In this document: positions 10,431-21,060 of the stretch, piece after piece | Numbering within the stretch: the stretch's first letter is position 1 | How the letters are laid out: each line of letters opens with the position of its first letter | NCBI RefSeq assembly: GCF_958295425.1 | Contig: NC_081142.1 | Location: 772,501-836,500, forward strand | Length of the DNA: 64,000 nucleotides | Direction of reading: 5' to 3' | Origin: Solea solea | Lineage: Eukaryota > Chordata > Actinopteri > Pleuronectiformes > Soleidae | Program-made: the position numbers and the translations under genes | The notes under the pieces: generated by a model | The model's input: only the letters and a program-made list of their open reading frames with translations | Told to the model about the DNA's origin: nothing | Database searches by the model: none

Positions 10431-11921
10431 CTGCTAACCTCAGGTTTAATAGATTAGATTACATTAAATTACAGACCATTTCTAAATATTAGACATATGA
10501 TGAATCAAATCACCAACTAAAAGTGATCATGAACAAACATTATGTTTGGATGTTAACCTGCTGCTGATTTATTGATTAATCGATGGTTAATTTGTTCAAT
10601 CCACTGGCTTTTGTTGTTTTTCTTGTTGTTTTTCTTCAGTTTTCCTCTCATCGTTGGGAGGCCCGACACCTTGGCTGACATCCCTGAACACTTTGGGCTT
10701 GTGAGTGAAAGAAAAAAGGCACAGGGACACGAAGCTGTTGCCCTTATTTCTCTAATGTGAGATTTGCTGTGCTACATTTGAGGTGAGTAAGCAGTCGTGG
10801 CCCTGGGCAAACCTCAGTAAAGTCGGCCTCAGCTCAGCATCCTCACTTTCGTTTGCTTCATTTCACTCTCACTTTAAAAATCATTTAGAGTTGAATCACA
10901 GTTTAAAAATGTGCATATTATTCTTTTAGTCATATATGTAATAAAGCAGCCTCCCCCCCATCACAGGTTTCTGTCATTTAAATTTGGTACAAATATTATT
11001 TTCTTCCCTGCACCTCTAGCTATGGCTCCTTGATTATGTTGAAAATCAAAATAAAGCTTTAGAGTTGTTCTGAAAACACACATCTATCTTGTTAAATAAG
11101 AATAAAAAATAATATTCAAACAACCGTTCCCTGAGGGACACTATTACCATCAACAAACACTGTGTGGATTACATATAGATGGAAAAAATAGAGCAATAAC
11201 AAAATGATTTGCCCACTCAGTTTTCACAAAATAGGTATAATTTATAATCAAATTAAAAACATTTAAATAAAACTTTCCTTTTGAAACCTGATGTAAATTC
11301 TGCGGGGAATCATTGGGGAAGCAAGGCGCCCATAACATAATTATTTCTTTGCCATAAGATGATTCATTTACAATAAAAGTGCCACGATAAACACTGTGAT
11401 GTTTTGCACCATTTAATTGTTAGACTAAGAGAAAGCGCAGTGATTATAGAAAAAGAGAAAAATATAAGCAATTTAGAACGGGGTCTATAATTTGGTCCAT
11501 AAAGCAAAACCATAGTCGTCAACTACGTTCATATTAAAGTACAGCTAATCGTATTTATCTGAGCAAACTTAATATGTCATAAATATTTAAACAGTGTGAT
11601 TTTAAGGTAATTACTTTTAGTTTTTTTTCACTACTTTTCCCTAAACCACATGCTGCTGGAACATACTGTATTGATTGGTTAATTGGTTGATTGATTGACT
11701 GATAGACTGATGGCTGGTTGGATGTTTACACATTTGTATGTATTTTTGTTTTCATGTTTTAAGTCATCTAAACCAGTGGAACAAATTAGTTGACTAACTG
11801 ACTGATGGATTGATTATTAACCGATTGAAGGTTTTCATCAATTGTTGGACTTTTGAGTGGTGATCGATATACCAGGTTTTGATTGACGGATGATGAGGTT
11901 TTAATGGATGGATGGATGAAT
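10431..11921. other. Intron sequence; GATT-rich at its right end
   Basis: No gene seen. The small plus-strand frame at 10572-10760 is unsupported. From about 11670 the sequence becomes a degenerate TGATTGAT/TGGATGGA tetranucleotide series leading up to the hAT element. Confidence 0.4.
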
Positions 11922-12427
11922 GTTTAATGCGGGGGTCTCAAACTCAAATGACCTGTGGGCCACTGACTGTCTCGTCTGGCCAGTCGGGGGCCAGTCAAGT
12001 AAAAAAAAAAAAAAAAAAAAGCCCAACCTTTTTGGGAAAAGCAACAGTTGTGGTGGACGTTATGAGCTCATATCATCAATATGCCATATTAATTCATTTT
12101 TATATATGTTTGTTTATATGTATATTGCCTCGTCTGAGCTTTTCTGTCTTTTATCCATTATTCTGTACAGCACTTTGGTCCACTGTGTTTGTTTTAAAGT
12201 GCTTTACAAATAAAGTTGGATTGGATCATTTCAAAATATAAGTGCTTGTTTTAATATGCACAAATAAAAAAAAACTATTTATGATGCAAAATTAATCTAT
12301 TCATTTAAAAATAAAAACATATAGAAATTACTCGTTACAACTTGATATTGTTTGGAGGGCCACATGAAATCGATTTGAGGGCCACACGTGGCCCCCGGGC
12401 CGCCACTTTGAGACCCCTGGTTTAATG
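11922..12427. mobile_element. hAT-type MITE with perfect 8-bp target duplication
   Basis: The element spans 11930-12419 (490 bp). It is flanked by identical 8-bp repeats GTTTAATG (11922-11929 and 12420-12427), the hAT hallmark. Its terminal inverted repeats are CGGGGGTCTCAAACTC and the complement of CACTTTGAGACCCCTG. The subterminal words (GGGCCACATG, GAGGGCCACACGTGGCCC) are typical of the fish 'AGGGGTCTCAAACTC' hAT families. It has no transposase. It carries a 20-A run at 12001-12020 and a nested LINE tail. Confidence 0.9.
12096..12233 (+). mobile_element. LINE 3' tail nested in the hAT MITE
   Basis: TTTTAAAGTGCTTTACAAATAAAGTTGGATT is typical of teleost CR1/L2-type LINE tails (key words AGTGCTTTACAAATAAAG and a short terminal TTGGAT repeat). 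Only the 3' end is present, consistent with 5' truncation on insertion into the older hAT element. Confidence 0.6.
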
Positions 12428-12428
12428 G

Positions 12429-12568
12429 AAGGATGGAGTTTTGATTAATTGATGGATTGATTTGGATAGATGATGGATGGATGTATTATCCATACATCCA
12501 TCCATCATGATTGGATGGATGGATGGATGGATGGATGGACTTGTTAATGGATAGATGGATGGATGATG
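12429..12568. repeat. (GGAT)n microsatellite with 14-bp hairpin
   Basis: Interrupted GGAT/GATG repeats. Arms GATGGATGGATGTA (12472-12485) and TACATCCATCCATC (12493-12506) are perfectly complementary around a 7-base loop, showing a local inversion within the microsatellite. Confidence 0.9.
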
Positions 12569-13489
12569 ATTGGCTGCCAGGTTGGATGGATTGTTGGTTG
12601 GTCAATTATTTTATGTCATGCCAAAGAATTAAAGTAAATGATATCACAATATAACGTATCTTTCTATTTGTCATTGTTTTAAATGACACCGTGTACTATT
12701 TTCTCTATATATGTTTGGGGTTTTTAATCAGTTTTGCCTAAGCTTTGCTTAATATGTGAAAATAAGGGTCTCCCTGAATTCATTACTAAGCTTTTACATA
12801 AAGGTTAAATTGATATATATATACACATATATATAAAACAAAGACACCATCTGGAATAATGTAAGTCAATGCAGTATTTACTCCCTCTACCGTCTTATTA
12901 ATGTGTGTCTTCCGTGTTCTTACATGTCCTCACAGCTGCGACCAGATGGTCCTGAGGCCCTACAGGGAGGACACTGTCTCACTTCACTTGATGAATAATA
13001 CTCTCTGGTGAATGTGTTTGTATCACAAGGATTTTCTGCACAAGGTGGATGTTGATGTCACCAGAGTTGCTGCTTGTTTCTTTTTATTATTTCTTACAAT
13101 TCCTCTGGCTCCTGTCACCACCATGTCACCACACTGCTGGTGACACTTCCTATGCTGTTCTGTGCCTCTGTCAAACTCATCTATACCTAAAAAACATGTT
13201 TGTGACCTTGATCATTTAACCATTATTAAGTGATTATTTGCACCAGATGAAATATAATGTGTAAACCCATTTGACAATGGTTTGAATGTAACTGACACTG
13301 GTTAAAAGTTACGTGTTCCCTGTGATTTAAACCCTTAATAACTATAACTTCTGTCTGTTTTTTGCTCACTCTTGTACAGATATTGCTTCTTTTTTTTTAG
13401 TCGGCCTTTGTTTTATGTTTGTGATCCAAAATCTTTGTTAATCTCATAAACTCACTTTCTTGTTACTATGTTTGCTCTGCATCGGCATT
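12569..13489. other. Intron sequence, no gene seen
   Basis: AT-rich with a small ATATAT/ACATATAT patch at 12812-12836. Otherwise nothing recognised. Confidence 0.4.
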
Positions 13490-13770
13490 TAAACTGATGC
13501 TGGTCGCACCATCAGCCACCAGGGGGTGATACCACTCGTTGCAAAAAAGAACTATTGAATTGAAGTCTTTTGGGAAATGAGTCTATTTCTTACTTGATTT
13601 AACATTTTTCTGAGAGGTTAATGATCTCAATCACTCATTTCAGGTTTTCTTGAATTGAACATGATGAGAATTGTAAAAGTTGTGTTCCCATTTAGAGTCA
13701 AACAGAGGATAAAGCACAGCACATACTGTATCAGTGGGCACCAGTGTGACTGACCATCATTAAATAGGTT
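13490..13770 (+). repeat. Teleost dispersed repeat (CCACCAGGGGG family)
   Basis: It contains CAGCCACCAGGGGGTGAT, then TTGAATTGAAGTCTTTTGG, TCTTACTTGATTTAACAT, TTAATGATCTCAATCACTCA and CCCATTTAGAGTCAAACAG. I recall these as one spiny-rayed-fish repeat. Its middle section reappears reversed near 24255-24345, 59480-59515 and 61455-61485. Confidence 0.6.
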
Positions 13771-14059
13771 GAAATTCTGGTTTCAAGTTTTCAAAAACAG
13801 GAGTTTATGAATGCATGTATCATGTGTGTATAAAGCATTTCTAATATCATACAACAATATTTTCTTTCTTTGGACCAAAGAAAATACATCTTATTTGATG
13901 CTTTTGATTCCTGTGTGTTGTTTTAAGCGTGTGTTGTGTCAGAGCACAGTTTACTGCAGCACCAGCAAAAACAGAGCCACCAACAGCAGGACTTATTAGC
14001 CCAGTATACTCGCCGCAGCACCACCATCCATCCATCACAAACGCCATATTTAATTGTCT

Positions 14060-14300
14060 GAAAGCCATGTTTAGATCCAGCAAACCGCCGCTTAATTCAA
14101 GGCAGCGCGCGGAGCCCGAGCTGGGAAATAATCTGGTGATGGATGACTGTGACCCTCCTTTGGGTAGACTCCGACGAGTGGACAGCTGGATGGATCGAGC
14201 AAAGCCGAGGAAAGAGAGAGGGAAAAAAGAGGAGGAAAACTTGGTATTCAGAGACTGGCTGCAACTTTTCATCTGCCCTCGAGCCGCGGGCAGAGGCTCA
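14060..14300. other. GC- and CpG-enriched intron island
   Basis: Compared with flanking DNA this block is rich in CG dinucleotides (GGCAGCGCGCGGAGCCCGAG, CTCGAGCCGCGGGC) and non-repetitive. A plus-strand frame (13929-14309) stays open across it but has no recognised domain, so I treat it as possible regulatory or unique intron DNA and not as a gene. Confidence 0.35.
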
Positions 14301-14405
14301 AGGGAATAACAAGCGTCTCCTTCAACCCTTTTCTCTGTTCCCAGGATACAGAGAAGTAAAGCCCTCTAAAAATAGTGTGACTATATTTCTTTGTGTGCAT
14401 GCATT

Positions 14406-14429
14406 TGTGTGTGTGTGTGTGTGTGTGTG
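14406..14429. repeat. (TG)12 microsatellite
   Basis: Perfect TG run. Confidence 0.95.
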
Positions 14430-14583
14430 CACTAGTGTGGGCGGACTACATGCATAATGACTTCCATTAACCTTCTCACTCCTGAAGGATGGCGGGAAAG
14501 ACACACTGAGCATGCAGCGTGAAACACACGACATGATGAAGATTTGGAGCGATTCATGTTTCCGACCGTTTAAATTCCGGAGT

Positions 14584-14586
<3 letters not shown>

Positions 14587-14621
<35 letters not shown>
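14587..14621. repeat. (TG)17 microsatellite
   Basis: Perfect TG run forming the start of the telomere-like dispersed repeat that follows. Confidence 0.95.
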
Positions 14622-14622
<1 letters not shown>

Positions 14623-14850
14623 TTCCAGGTATTACCCGTGTTGTGGGGACCTGATCTGTTTACACAATCACATTATGGGGAAGTCTGCGTGAAGCAATGT
14701 ATTACATTTTAAGGTGAAGACAGAAGTATGGTTAGGATGAGGTTAAGGTTAGGGTTAGGCCAGTAGTAGTTATGGTTAAGGTTAAGGTTAAAGTAAGCCT
14801 CAAGGCAATATAATGTCCTCTGAAGTCATGGAAACCAGACTTTGGGTGTG
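14622..14850. repeat. GT-linked dispersed repeat with telomere-like core
   Basis: It includes TTGTGGGGACCTGATCTG, then GAGGTTAAGGTTAGGGTTAGG and three further GGTTAAG units, then AATGTCCTCTGAAGTCATGG. A relative lies in the opposite orientation at 46896-47105. The TTAGGG-like words are part of a transposable-element-like unit and not a telomere. Confidence 0.7.
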
Positions 14851-14856
14851 TGTGAG

Positions 14857-15879
14857 TTTGTAAACCGCGTTGTTGTCTAGCACAGCGAGTGACGGTACTA
14901 CAGGTGGGCCATGAAAGGTCATTAAATATGAATAAATATGTTTTTATTTTTCAGTTATGTAATGGAGTGTTAAATTGCAGTAAACTATGCACTATAATAG
15001 ATTTTAAGAAATTAAATTAAATGGAATTAAATGTTGTGTTATTTATGTTTTGAAGGATATGCAAGTGAACGTCGTAATTAAACGTTGAGCTGATATGTTC
15101 ATATTGGAGTTTGGTTTAACCCTTAGTGCACAACTCCTTATATGGACATCCTGGGGTGAGTGTTTATAGGTCACATGTTCAGGCTTTAAAAACTGAGTTT
15201 TTTTCATCATCTTATGTGTTGTTGAGCCAAAGTTATGATTCATTTTAGTGAATAAATAGTGGTGAAAATTGCGCAGAACTCACAACATAGACAGTTTTTC
15301 ATTTCTTTTTGTTCATAAAAAGCCTAAATGCTCTCTGTTCTGAGGGTTAATATTGTGACATATTATTTGTACGTATCCAGTGTCAGCAGGTCAGCAAATA
15401 GACATTTTTACGTGGACTGATTATTAATCTGCACTGAATTATTGTGTGTTCACATGAAAACAATATGGCACATATTGATCCTAGTCCCGTTTGTTGATCA
15501 GAGTCGTGATTTAAGGTTTGGACCTCAGAGGATTTTCACTTTTCAAAGTGGGCCCCGGCACTTTTCAGTTGTGGGAATGTCTGGTCTAAAAAAACACGGC
15601 CTCAGGCACCTCACGAGAACAGAAAAATGTTTCTCCTTCTGTTCTATTTAGAAAGAAAATGACTCCCACGAGTGTCACCCACTTAAACCCAGTGAATATG
15701 TGGTGTCACAGCATTTGTCCACATTATCAAGTGGAAACATTTGTGTCTTTAGTTTGCAATAAAGTTGGTGTTAAATTTGGAAATCATATGCATAAGATTT
15801 ACCAAATGTTGGCATGTTTTACTCATATCAAGGTTTATACTTTTATTTTAGGCCCCGTCTTGTGTTCGAGCCTCAGCTC
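14857..15879. other. Intron sequence, no gene seen
   Basis: A patch at 15500-15600 (GGATTTTCACTTTTCAAAG, GTGGGAATGTCTGGTC) looks like dispersed-repeat text. Otherwise nothing recognised. Confidence 0.4.
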
Positions 15880-16010
15880 AGACTGATCTACTGTATATTT
15901 GTCACTTTATGACATTTACTGTTACTGTTCATGTCTTTCTTGTTTTTGCCTTAATCATTTATTCTGGAGTGTCTTGAAAAGTTCTTTTAAATAAAATACA
16001 TTATCATCAT
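15880..16010 (+). mobile_element. LINE 3' tail fragment
   Basis: TGGAGTGTCTTGAAAAGTTC followed by TTTTAAATAAAATACATTATCATCATTATT resembles the AGTGCTTTATAAATAAA...ATTATTATT tails of fish L2/CR1 LINEs. No coding part remains. Confidence 0.5.
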
Positions 16011-16084
16011 TATTTCCTCCACTGCTCCTTTAGGCTTATTCTTCCTTGTTAACTTGACTTTTTACCTGATGTGTTTATATTTTA

Positions 16085-16190
16085 TTCATAAACTGCAGCT
16101 TATCTCCATTCTTTTATTATATAATTGCTTATACTTATGTTCCACTTCTTTGTTTCCATATACAAGTTCATGACAATAAAGTTCTTTAGT
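16085..16190 (+). mobile_element. LINE-like 3' tail fragment
   Basis: It ends with TTCATGACAATAAAGTTCTT, a common teleost LINE 3' end (ATGACAATAAAGTTCT). Confidence 0.4.
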
Positions 16191-16845
16191 CTAAAATCTC
16201 AAAAAGATAATAAATAGAACACATCCATCTTTGCATATTTTCCCAATGAAGCCATTTTATATTCCTTGTAATTCCACAGTGAGTCGTGTTTTTTGGACTT
16301 ATTTTAGACATAGTCAGCTTCCATCAGTTATTTATTTAATTGTTTCATTAACCATTTTAATATATTATCTTTTATTGTTTAACTCAGTGACTCCTTGTTC
16401 TGATGATCTCCAGGAGAAACACACTTGAGCAGAAACTGCTGGTGACCTTCCATAGCTCATAATCAGTCTAATCAGAGTTACAAGCTGCATGTTGGTGTAG
16501 TGCGTAGTGTGGGTCCTCAGCCAAGGACAAGAACACACTTCAGAGGGTCATTCACACAGCACAGAGGCTCGTCTTCCTTGGAGGTGCTCGCTGTCTGAAT
16601 GTGATTTTTATTCTAGTCTGGAAATAATGGCACTTTGAACCTTTGGACCCTGAACTGTGCTTTTCGGAGCCGAGCATTTAAAGCCTTAGCTTCTGATGAT
16701 GACTATACAGCTGACCCTTCACTGGCCAAGGCCTGGAGACGTAGAAGATGACCTGACAATAAAAAGATGACCAGTAGGAGGAAGAACTGCCGGAGCCTGG
16801 AGTGTGACAGTGTGAAATGTCAGTGCTGATGTGTGAGAAAGGTAC
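16191..16845. other. Intron flank of the NAALADL2 exon
   Basis: No gene or repeat recognised. The minus-strand frame of the exon continues past the donor to 16678 but loses family similarity exactly at the GT. Confidence 0.5.
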
Positions 16846-17113
16846 CTGCAGAGTTCCGGCGGTGGAGTACGCAGCGTAGGAGACCTGCTGCTGCGGAAGG
16901 TCGTTCAGGCCTCGTTGGTCACAGAGGATCCCGTTTGGTAGAAAACACTGGCGACTGGACCGGTCAGTGATGGTGTTGGGTGTGGAGCCAGGGAGACTGA
17001 GGAGAACCGTGTGATTGGACAAACGGACGTCAGTCAAACCGAGTCCCACCCACTGCCTGTACAGGTACCGGGCTCTGGCTTCCTCACTGTCATCTGGTAG
17101 ACTGGAGAAAGAC
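16846..17113 (-). CDS. NAALADL2: NAALADL2 internal exon, start of protease-associated region
   Basis: This 268-bp exon supplies the last base of a split codon plus 89 codons. The acceptor is TTTGCGTCCAG|GTC and the donor CTGCAG|GTACCT. Residues 1-32 contain an EEARARYLYRQWVGLGL helix, the segment that in this family reads ...KIKTQWTSLGLEDV. Residues 31-45 (LSNHTVLLSLPGSTP) carry an NHT glycosylation sequon and the LPGxxPNT strand. Cysteines are at 56 and 64. Residues 79-89 (YAAYSTAGTLQ) match the YSAYSxxGTL word that precedes the protease-associated domain. The peptide continues in phase into the 1489-1608 exon (GELVDVQYG). A type II membrane protein of the M28B family is implied, with this part in the ectodomain. 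The order and spacing match my recollection of vertebrate NAALADL2. FOLH1 or NAALAD2 are the alternatives but fit less well. Confidence 0.85.
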
Positions 17114-17187
17114 CTGGACGCAAAGAACAAAGGGAAGAGGTTACGAAAGCACGACTACAAGCTTTTTGTACATAATTCAAATCTGAC

Positions 17188-17465
17188 TCCATCCAACCAT
17201 TGTCTACCGCTTTATCCTGCATGAGGCTCATGAGATTGCTGGTACCAATCCCAGCTGACATCCAGCAAAAGGCTGGCTACACCCTGGACAGGTCACCCTG
17301 GACGGGTCACCATGACACCATCACAGGGCCATATATAGAGACAAACAACCATTCACTCTCATGTTCACACAGACAGGCAAATTAGTGTTCGGTCAACCTC
17401 TGCATGTTTTTGGACGTGTGGGAGAAACTCTGCAACCTTCTTGCTGCGAGCCACGTGCACCACAC
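17188..17465 (-). mobile_element. tRNA-derived SINE copy, diverged
   Basis: Reversed copy: CATTGTCTACCGCTTTATCCTG (tail side), CCCAGCTGACATCCAG, CACCCTGGACAGGTCACC, AGAGACAAACAACCATTCAC, TGCATGTTTTTGGACGTGTGG, and ACCTTCTTGCTGCGAG toward the head. A short CACCCTGGAC(A/G)GGTCAC unit is duplicated at 17280-17310. The tRNA-like promoter boxes are lost. Confidence 0.75.
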
Positions 17466-18847
17466 TATATGCATAACTGTTTAGACTGGGCAATAACTCA
17501 CTAACAACATATAATGGGAGATATGTTGTGCAATACAGCAGCAGCAGCAACAGCCGTCAGCCTCTGTTGGTCCTGTTTCCTAATTGCAGGAAGGACACAT
17601 CAATAAAAAATGATCCATGTCTTAACGTGAATCTCTGCTGCTGCTTTGTCTGCTCCTTGATATTTACTCTTTTTATTGATTTGAGTGAGAAATCCAGTAA
17701 TGAAGACTCGTCCAGAGCAAAGGAGCCACAACACAGAGAATAAAAATGTCTCCCAGGTAAAGAGAGAAAAACCTTTGTCATTTTTCCAATTTGTATTTTT
17801 CTGAGTGGAAAAAAACCCAAAACTGTTGTTCAAAATGGAACCGTTTAAGTATTAAATAGTTGGACATGATGGAAGAAAAGCAATAAATCTATGAGTAAGT
17901 GTTGCACCAGCCTTGGGCCAATAGTGACATTCAAAAGAAGAATTTGATCAACAGTCAATGCAGGGACAAAAAATAGTTACTATTAAAAAATTACCTATAG
18001 CAGTCCCTCACACTCATTTCACAAACCCAATCATAGAAAATAATAAACTTCATGACAATTTAGTCAGTTTTCTACCACAAAAAATAGCAGTTTTGGAGCT
18101 TATTAGCGTCTCATGTGATGACTTTTCATCTGCCGATAAATACAAATATACAAGGAACTTCAGTTTACTCTGGGAACAATAAATATGTCACGTTGCTCAA
18201 ATCAACAGACTGTAGCTGACACAGAAGTGTCTGAAACAACGACAATCAGGAGCGACTATTGTTTGCAAAAATGAGTTCATTTGTAAGCAAGTCTTCCTTG
18301 AATTATAAACTTTTCTTGAGTTAATTGTCTTAATTACTACTTTTCTTCAATACAGCATGGCATCCATTTTTATAAATGATGGTGTGTATTCCAAATAAAG
18401 TTAATCCTGGATGTAAAAGGACACTGAACTCAAAGCGTCAAAATAAACCAATTAGTGATGTTGTGATTGGTTGGCACTGGGTCACAACTCAGGACATTTT
18501 GTGCTTTGACTCGATGGACAAATGATCTGCAATATCACATCTATGAGCGACTCAGATGGGATTTGTAATGTTCTCTGTGTGACCTTTATTTCCTCGGGCT
18601 TCAGGTCAACTGGACTCTCTGCCCACCTCGCTGTTTCCCCCTGCATTCAGTCAGTAATAATAATAACAATAATAACTACCATAATCTAGTGAACACCTGA
18701 AGTATGGGTTTCTGTGAGTCTCATGTGTGTTTGATATCTATATCAGTCTCCACAGCAGATGGCCCAAACACACAATTCTCCCATTCTCTAGTCAGCAGGC
18801 CAAATCTCATAGCTCGCCAGGAGCGGCAGCAGGAGGCGGCGTGCATG
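17466..18847. other. Intron sequence, no gene seen
   Basis: The open frames at 17528-17833 overlap on both strands and have no recognisable motif. Otherwise AT-rich unique DNA. Confidence 0.4.
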
Positions 18848-18887
18848 CGTGTGTGTGTCTGTGTGTCTCTGTGTGTGTGTGTGTGTG
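18848..18887. repeat. Interrupted (TG)n microsatellite
   Basis: TG repeats with CT interruptions. Confidence 0.9.
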
Positions 18888-19162
18888 CTAGGATTTCATG
18901 CCTGTGATTGAGTGTTTGTGTCTCTGCATGCGTGTGCTCATAGAGAGCATCATCTATACGCCTGCTGCAGAAACGACTCCCTGCGGTTTCGAGGCCTCGT
19001 GTCTCATGTGACTTTAAGTGCGTCTGTATTTTCAAGTGTGTGTTAATTCACACAGCTGTGTGTTTATGTGCAGGTCGTTTCAGACCTGGAAACATCAGTC
19101 TCTGGAAATCCAATCACATATTTGGCCTCATTTTGTAAAACAGGAGGGAGTGGATCCTCATC

Positions 19163-19213
19163 CTACACTCTCCGGCCACTTTATTAGGTACATCTGTTCA
19201 GCTGCTCTGACGC
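19163..19213. mobile_element. Terminal repeat remnant of a Tc1-like transposon
   Basis: TACACTCTCCGGCCACTTTA followed by TTAGGTACATCTGTTCAGCTGCT matches the recalled end (CACTCACCGGCCACTTTATTAGGTACACCTG) of a widespread fish Tc1-like element. A decayed transposase of apparently the same family lies at 57200-57590. Confidence 0.65.
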
Positions 19214-19517
19214 ACTCTCTACATTTGACTGTCATTTTGAGCTGAAGTTAAAATATTTCCACTCCAGCAGAAAGAGAAAGACACAGATTACAGCACAAAG
19301 TAAAGGGTTTAAGGGTCCTGACAGCAAGTGCTCTGTAATGAGGAAATTATGCCAACATGGTGGCACATCAAATATTCAGAAGGACTGCTCCAGTTTGACT
19401 TTTTTTTGCCCAACATTTCCAACATTTATCACAAAACCGTTATTTAGTGTAAAACATAGTAAATCAGGCATTGCCTAGTATCATTTTGAAAATATCTGTT
19501 TAAGACAAGTATCATGA

Positions 19518-19540
19518 GACACACACACACACACACACAC
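19518..19540. repeat. (AC)n microsatellite
   Basis: About 11 perfect AC units. Confidence 0.95.
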
Positions 19541-19564
19541 TTTATACTTTATTACTTTATGCAG

Positions 19565-19583
19565 TAACAACAACAACAACAAC
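19565..19583. repeat. (AAC)n microsatellite
   Basis: About six AAC units. Confidence 0.9.
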
Positions 19584-20239
19584 CAGTGATGTCTTCTGCT
19601 GCTTCTGCTTCAAGGTTTTGCTATTCTGTACGTTTAGGGATGGGCTTCTGCATATGTGGTTTCTCTGGTCATCCTCTTCTGAACTCTGGCATCAACAAAG
19701 GCATTGTTGCCCATGGAACTGCTACTACTTTTTTTATTTTTTTTTATAAAATGTTGATGTCCACAACTCCCATTTTTCAATAAACATAACAAAAATAGTA
19801 TCCAATTCAGCTCCATGTGCATTTTGTATTTCTGTGTGCATTTCTTTCTAGCTTATCTCACACACTATTGAGTTTAAATATTAATGCTGTCAAAACAGAA
19901 CAATGCATTCACAAATACACCAACTGTGTCACTTCACACAAGGACCCAAATCTACAGCTGTATGATGTATACTGTGTATTTCTCTTCAGTGAGATGACTG
20001 GCACTGCATGGAGTCAACGAGAGAGGTGTCCACTGAAGTGGATTTGACTTGACACACACTCATCAAGCTGTTTGACAACTAATTGGCAAATAATAATTTT
20101 GTGTTAGAAGGGGCGGGACACCTCTGAGTATGATTGGATAAAACTTGTCACATGTTGCCACAAGAGCCAATCAGTATCGAGAGTGGCAAAAAAAAATTGA
20201 AATTTGCCCACCTTCATCTTTTCTTCAAGATAGATTCTA
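19584..20239. other. Intron sequence, no gene seen
   Basis: Nothing recognised apart from a T-rich run near 19729-19746. Confidence 0.4.
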
Positions 20240-21060
20240 TTACATTACATCACATTACATTACATGTCATTTAGCAGACGCTTTTATCCAAAGCGACTTA
20301 CAATAAGTGCATTTAAACATTTGGGTACAAACAAGAGCTAGAAGTAAGTAAGAGCTTCAAGTAAGACAAACTATGAAGTGCTAGTCATAAGTGCGATGTA
20401 TAAGCAAGTGATCTTTTTTTTTTTTTTTTTGTCGTCGTCTTAGTCGAGGTAGAGTCGGAAGAAATGTGTTTTTAGTCGGCGGCGTAAGATGTGGAGGCTT
20501 TCTGCTGTCCGGATGTCGATGGGGAGCTCGTTCCACCATTTGGGAGCGAGGACAGTGAACAGTCTCGAGTTCTGTGAATGCCTCTGCGATCCTCTCAGTG
20601 AGGTGGCAGCAAGCCGGTTTGATCATGTCCTGGATGTAGGCTGGACCGGATCCGTTTGCAGCATGGAACGCAAGCACTAGGGTCTTGAAGCGGATGCAAG
20701 CAGCTACAGGAAGCCAGTGAAGGGAGCGGAGGAGCGGCGTAGTGTGGGAGAATTTTGGTCAGTTGAAGACCAGTCGAGCTGCTGCATTCTGGATGAGTTG
20801 CAGAGGTCGTATGGCACACGCAGGGAGACCAGCCAGGAGGGAGTTGCAGTAATTCAAGCGTGAGATGACAAGAGCCTGGACCAGAACCTGTGCCGCCTTC
20901 TGGGTTAGAAGAGGCCGTATCCTTCTGATGTTGTGCAACATGTATCTGCAAGATCGAGCTGTGTTGGCAGTGAGGGAGAGATGGTCATCAAGTGTCACAC
21001 CCAGGTTCCTTGCTGAAGATGAAGATAGATGAACTATTGCAGGTCCAGACAAAGCTGCTC
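20240..21060 (-). mobile_element. L2-type LINE, 5'-truncated 3' end
   Basis: On the minus strand a frame of 97 codons (21052 to 20759) carries the end of a LINE reverse transcriptase: RNLGVTLDDHLSL, then CRYMLHNIRRIRPLLT, VISRLNYCNSLLAGLP and LIQNAAARLVFN. A one-base loss near 20757 shifts the frame. Beyond it LAFHAANGSGPAYIQDMIKP and a PKWWNELP-like stretch are readable in other frames. The 3' UTR contains the conserved AAGTCGCTTTGGATAAAAGC end and stops in short TAATG-type repeats at 20240-20265, typical of teleost L2 LINEs. A 17-A run (T in plus, 20414-20430) lies right after the coding end. Copy is dead. Confidence 0.88.

Larger units (their letters stand above)
1609..16845 (-). other. 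NAALADL2: NAALADL2 intron, about 15.2 kb
   Basis: The intron between the two recognised exons runs in minus-strand order from a GTACCT donor (16845 leftward) to the CTCTTCAG acceptor (1609-1616). It holds the repeats and mobile-element relics listed separately. No additional exon in the NAALADL2 reading order is expected, because the peptide on either side is contiguous in the family. Confidence 0.75.

Noticed and set aside
13929..14309. 126-codon plus-strand ORF
   Set aside because: No recognisable domain, competing open frames on the other strand, and no splice or promoter support; kept only as a GC-rich island.
14740..14800. Interstitial telomere or ancient chromosome fusion point
   Set aside because: Units are few and irregular and lie inside a dispersed repeat that recurs at 46896-47105.
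20381..21052. Host gene on the minus strand
   Set aside because: The peptide is a LINE reverse-transcriptase end, frameshifted, followed by a typical L2 3' end.
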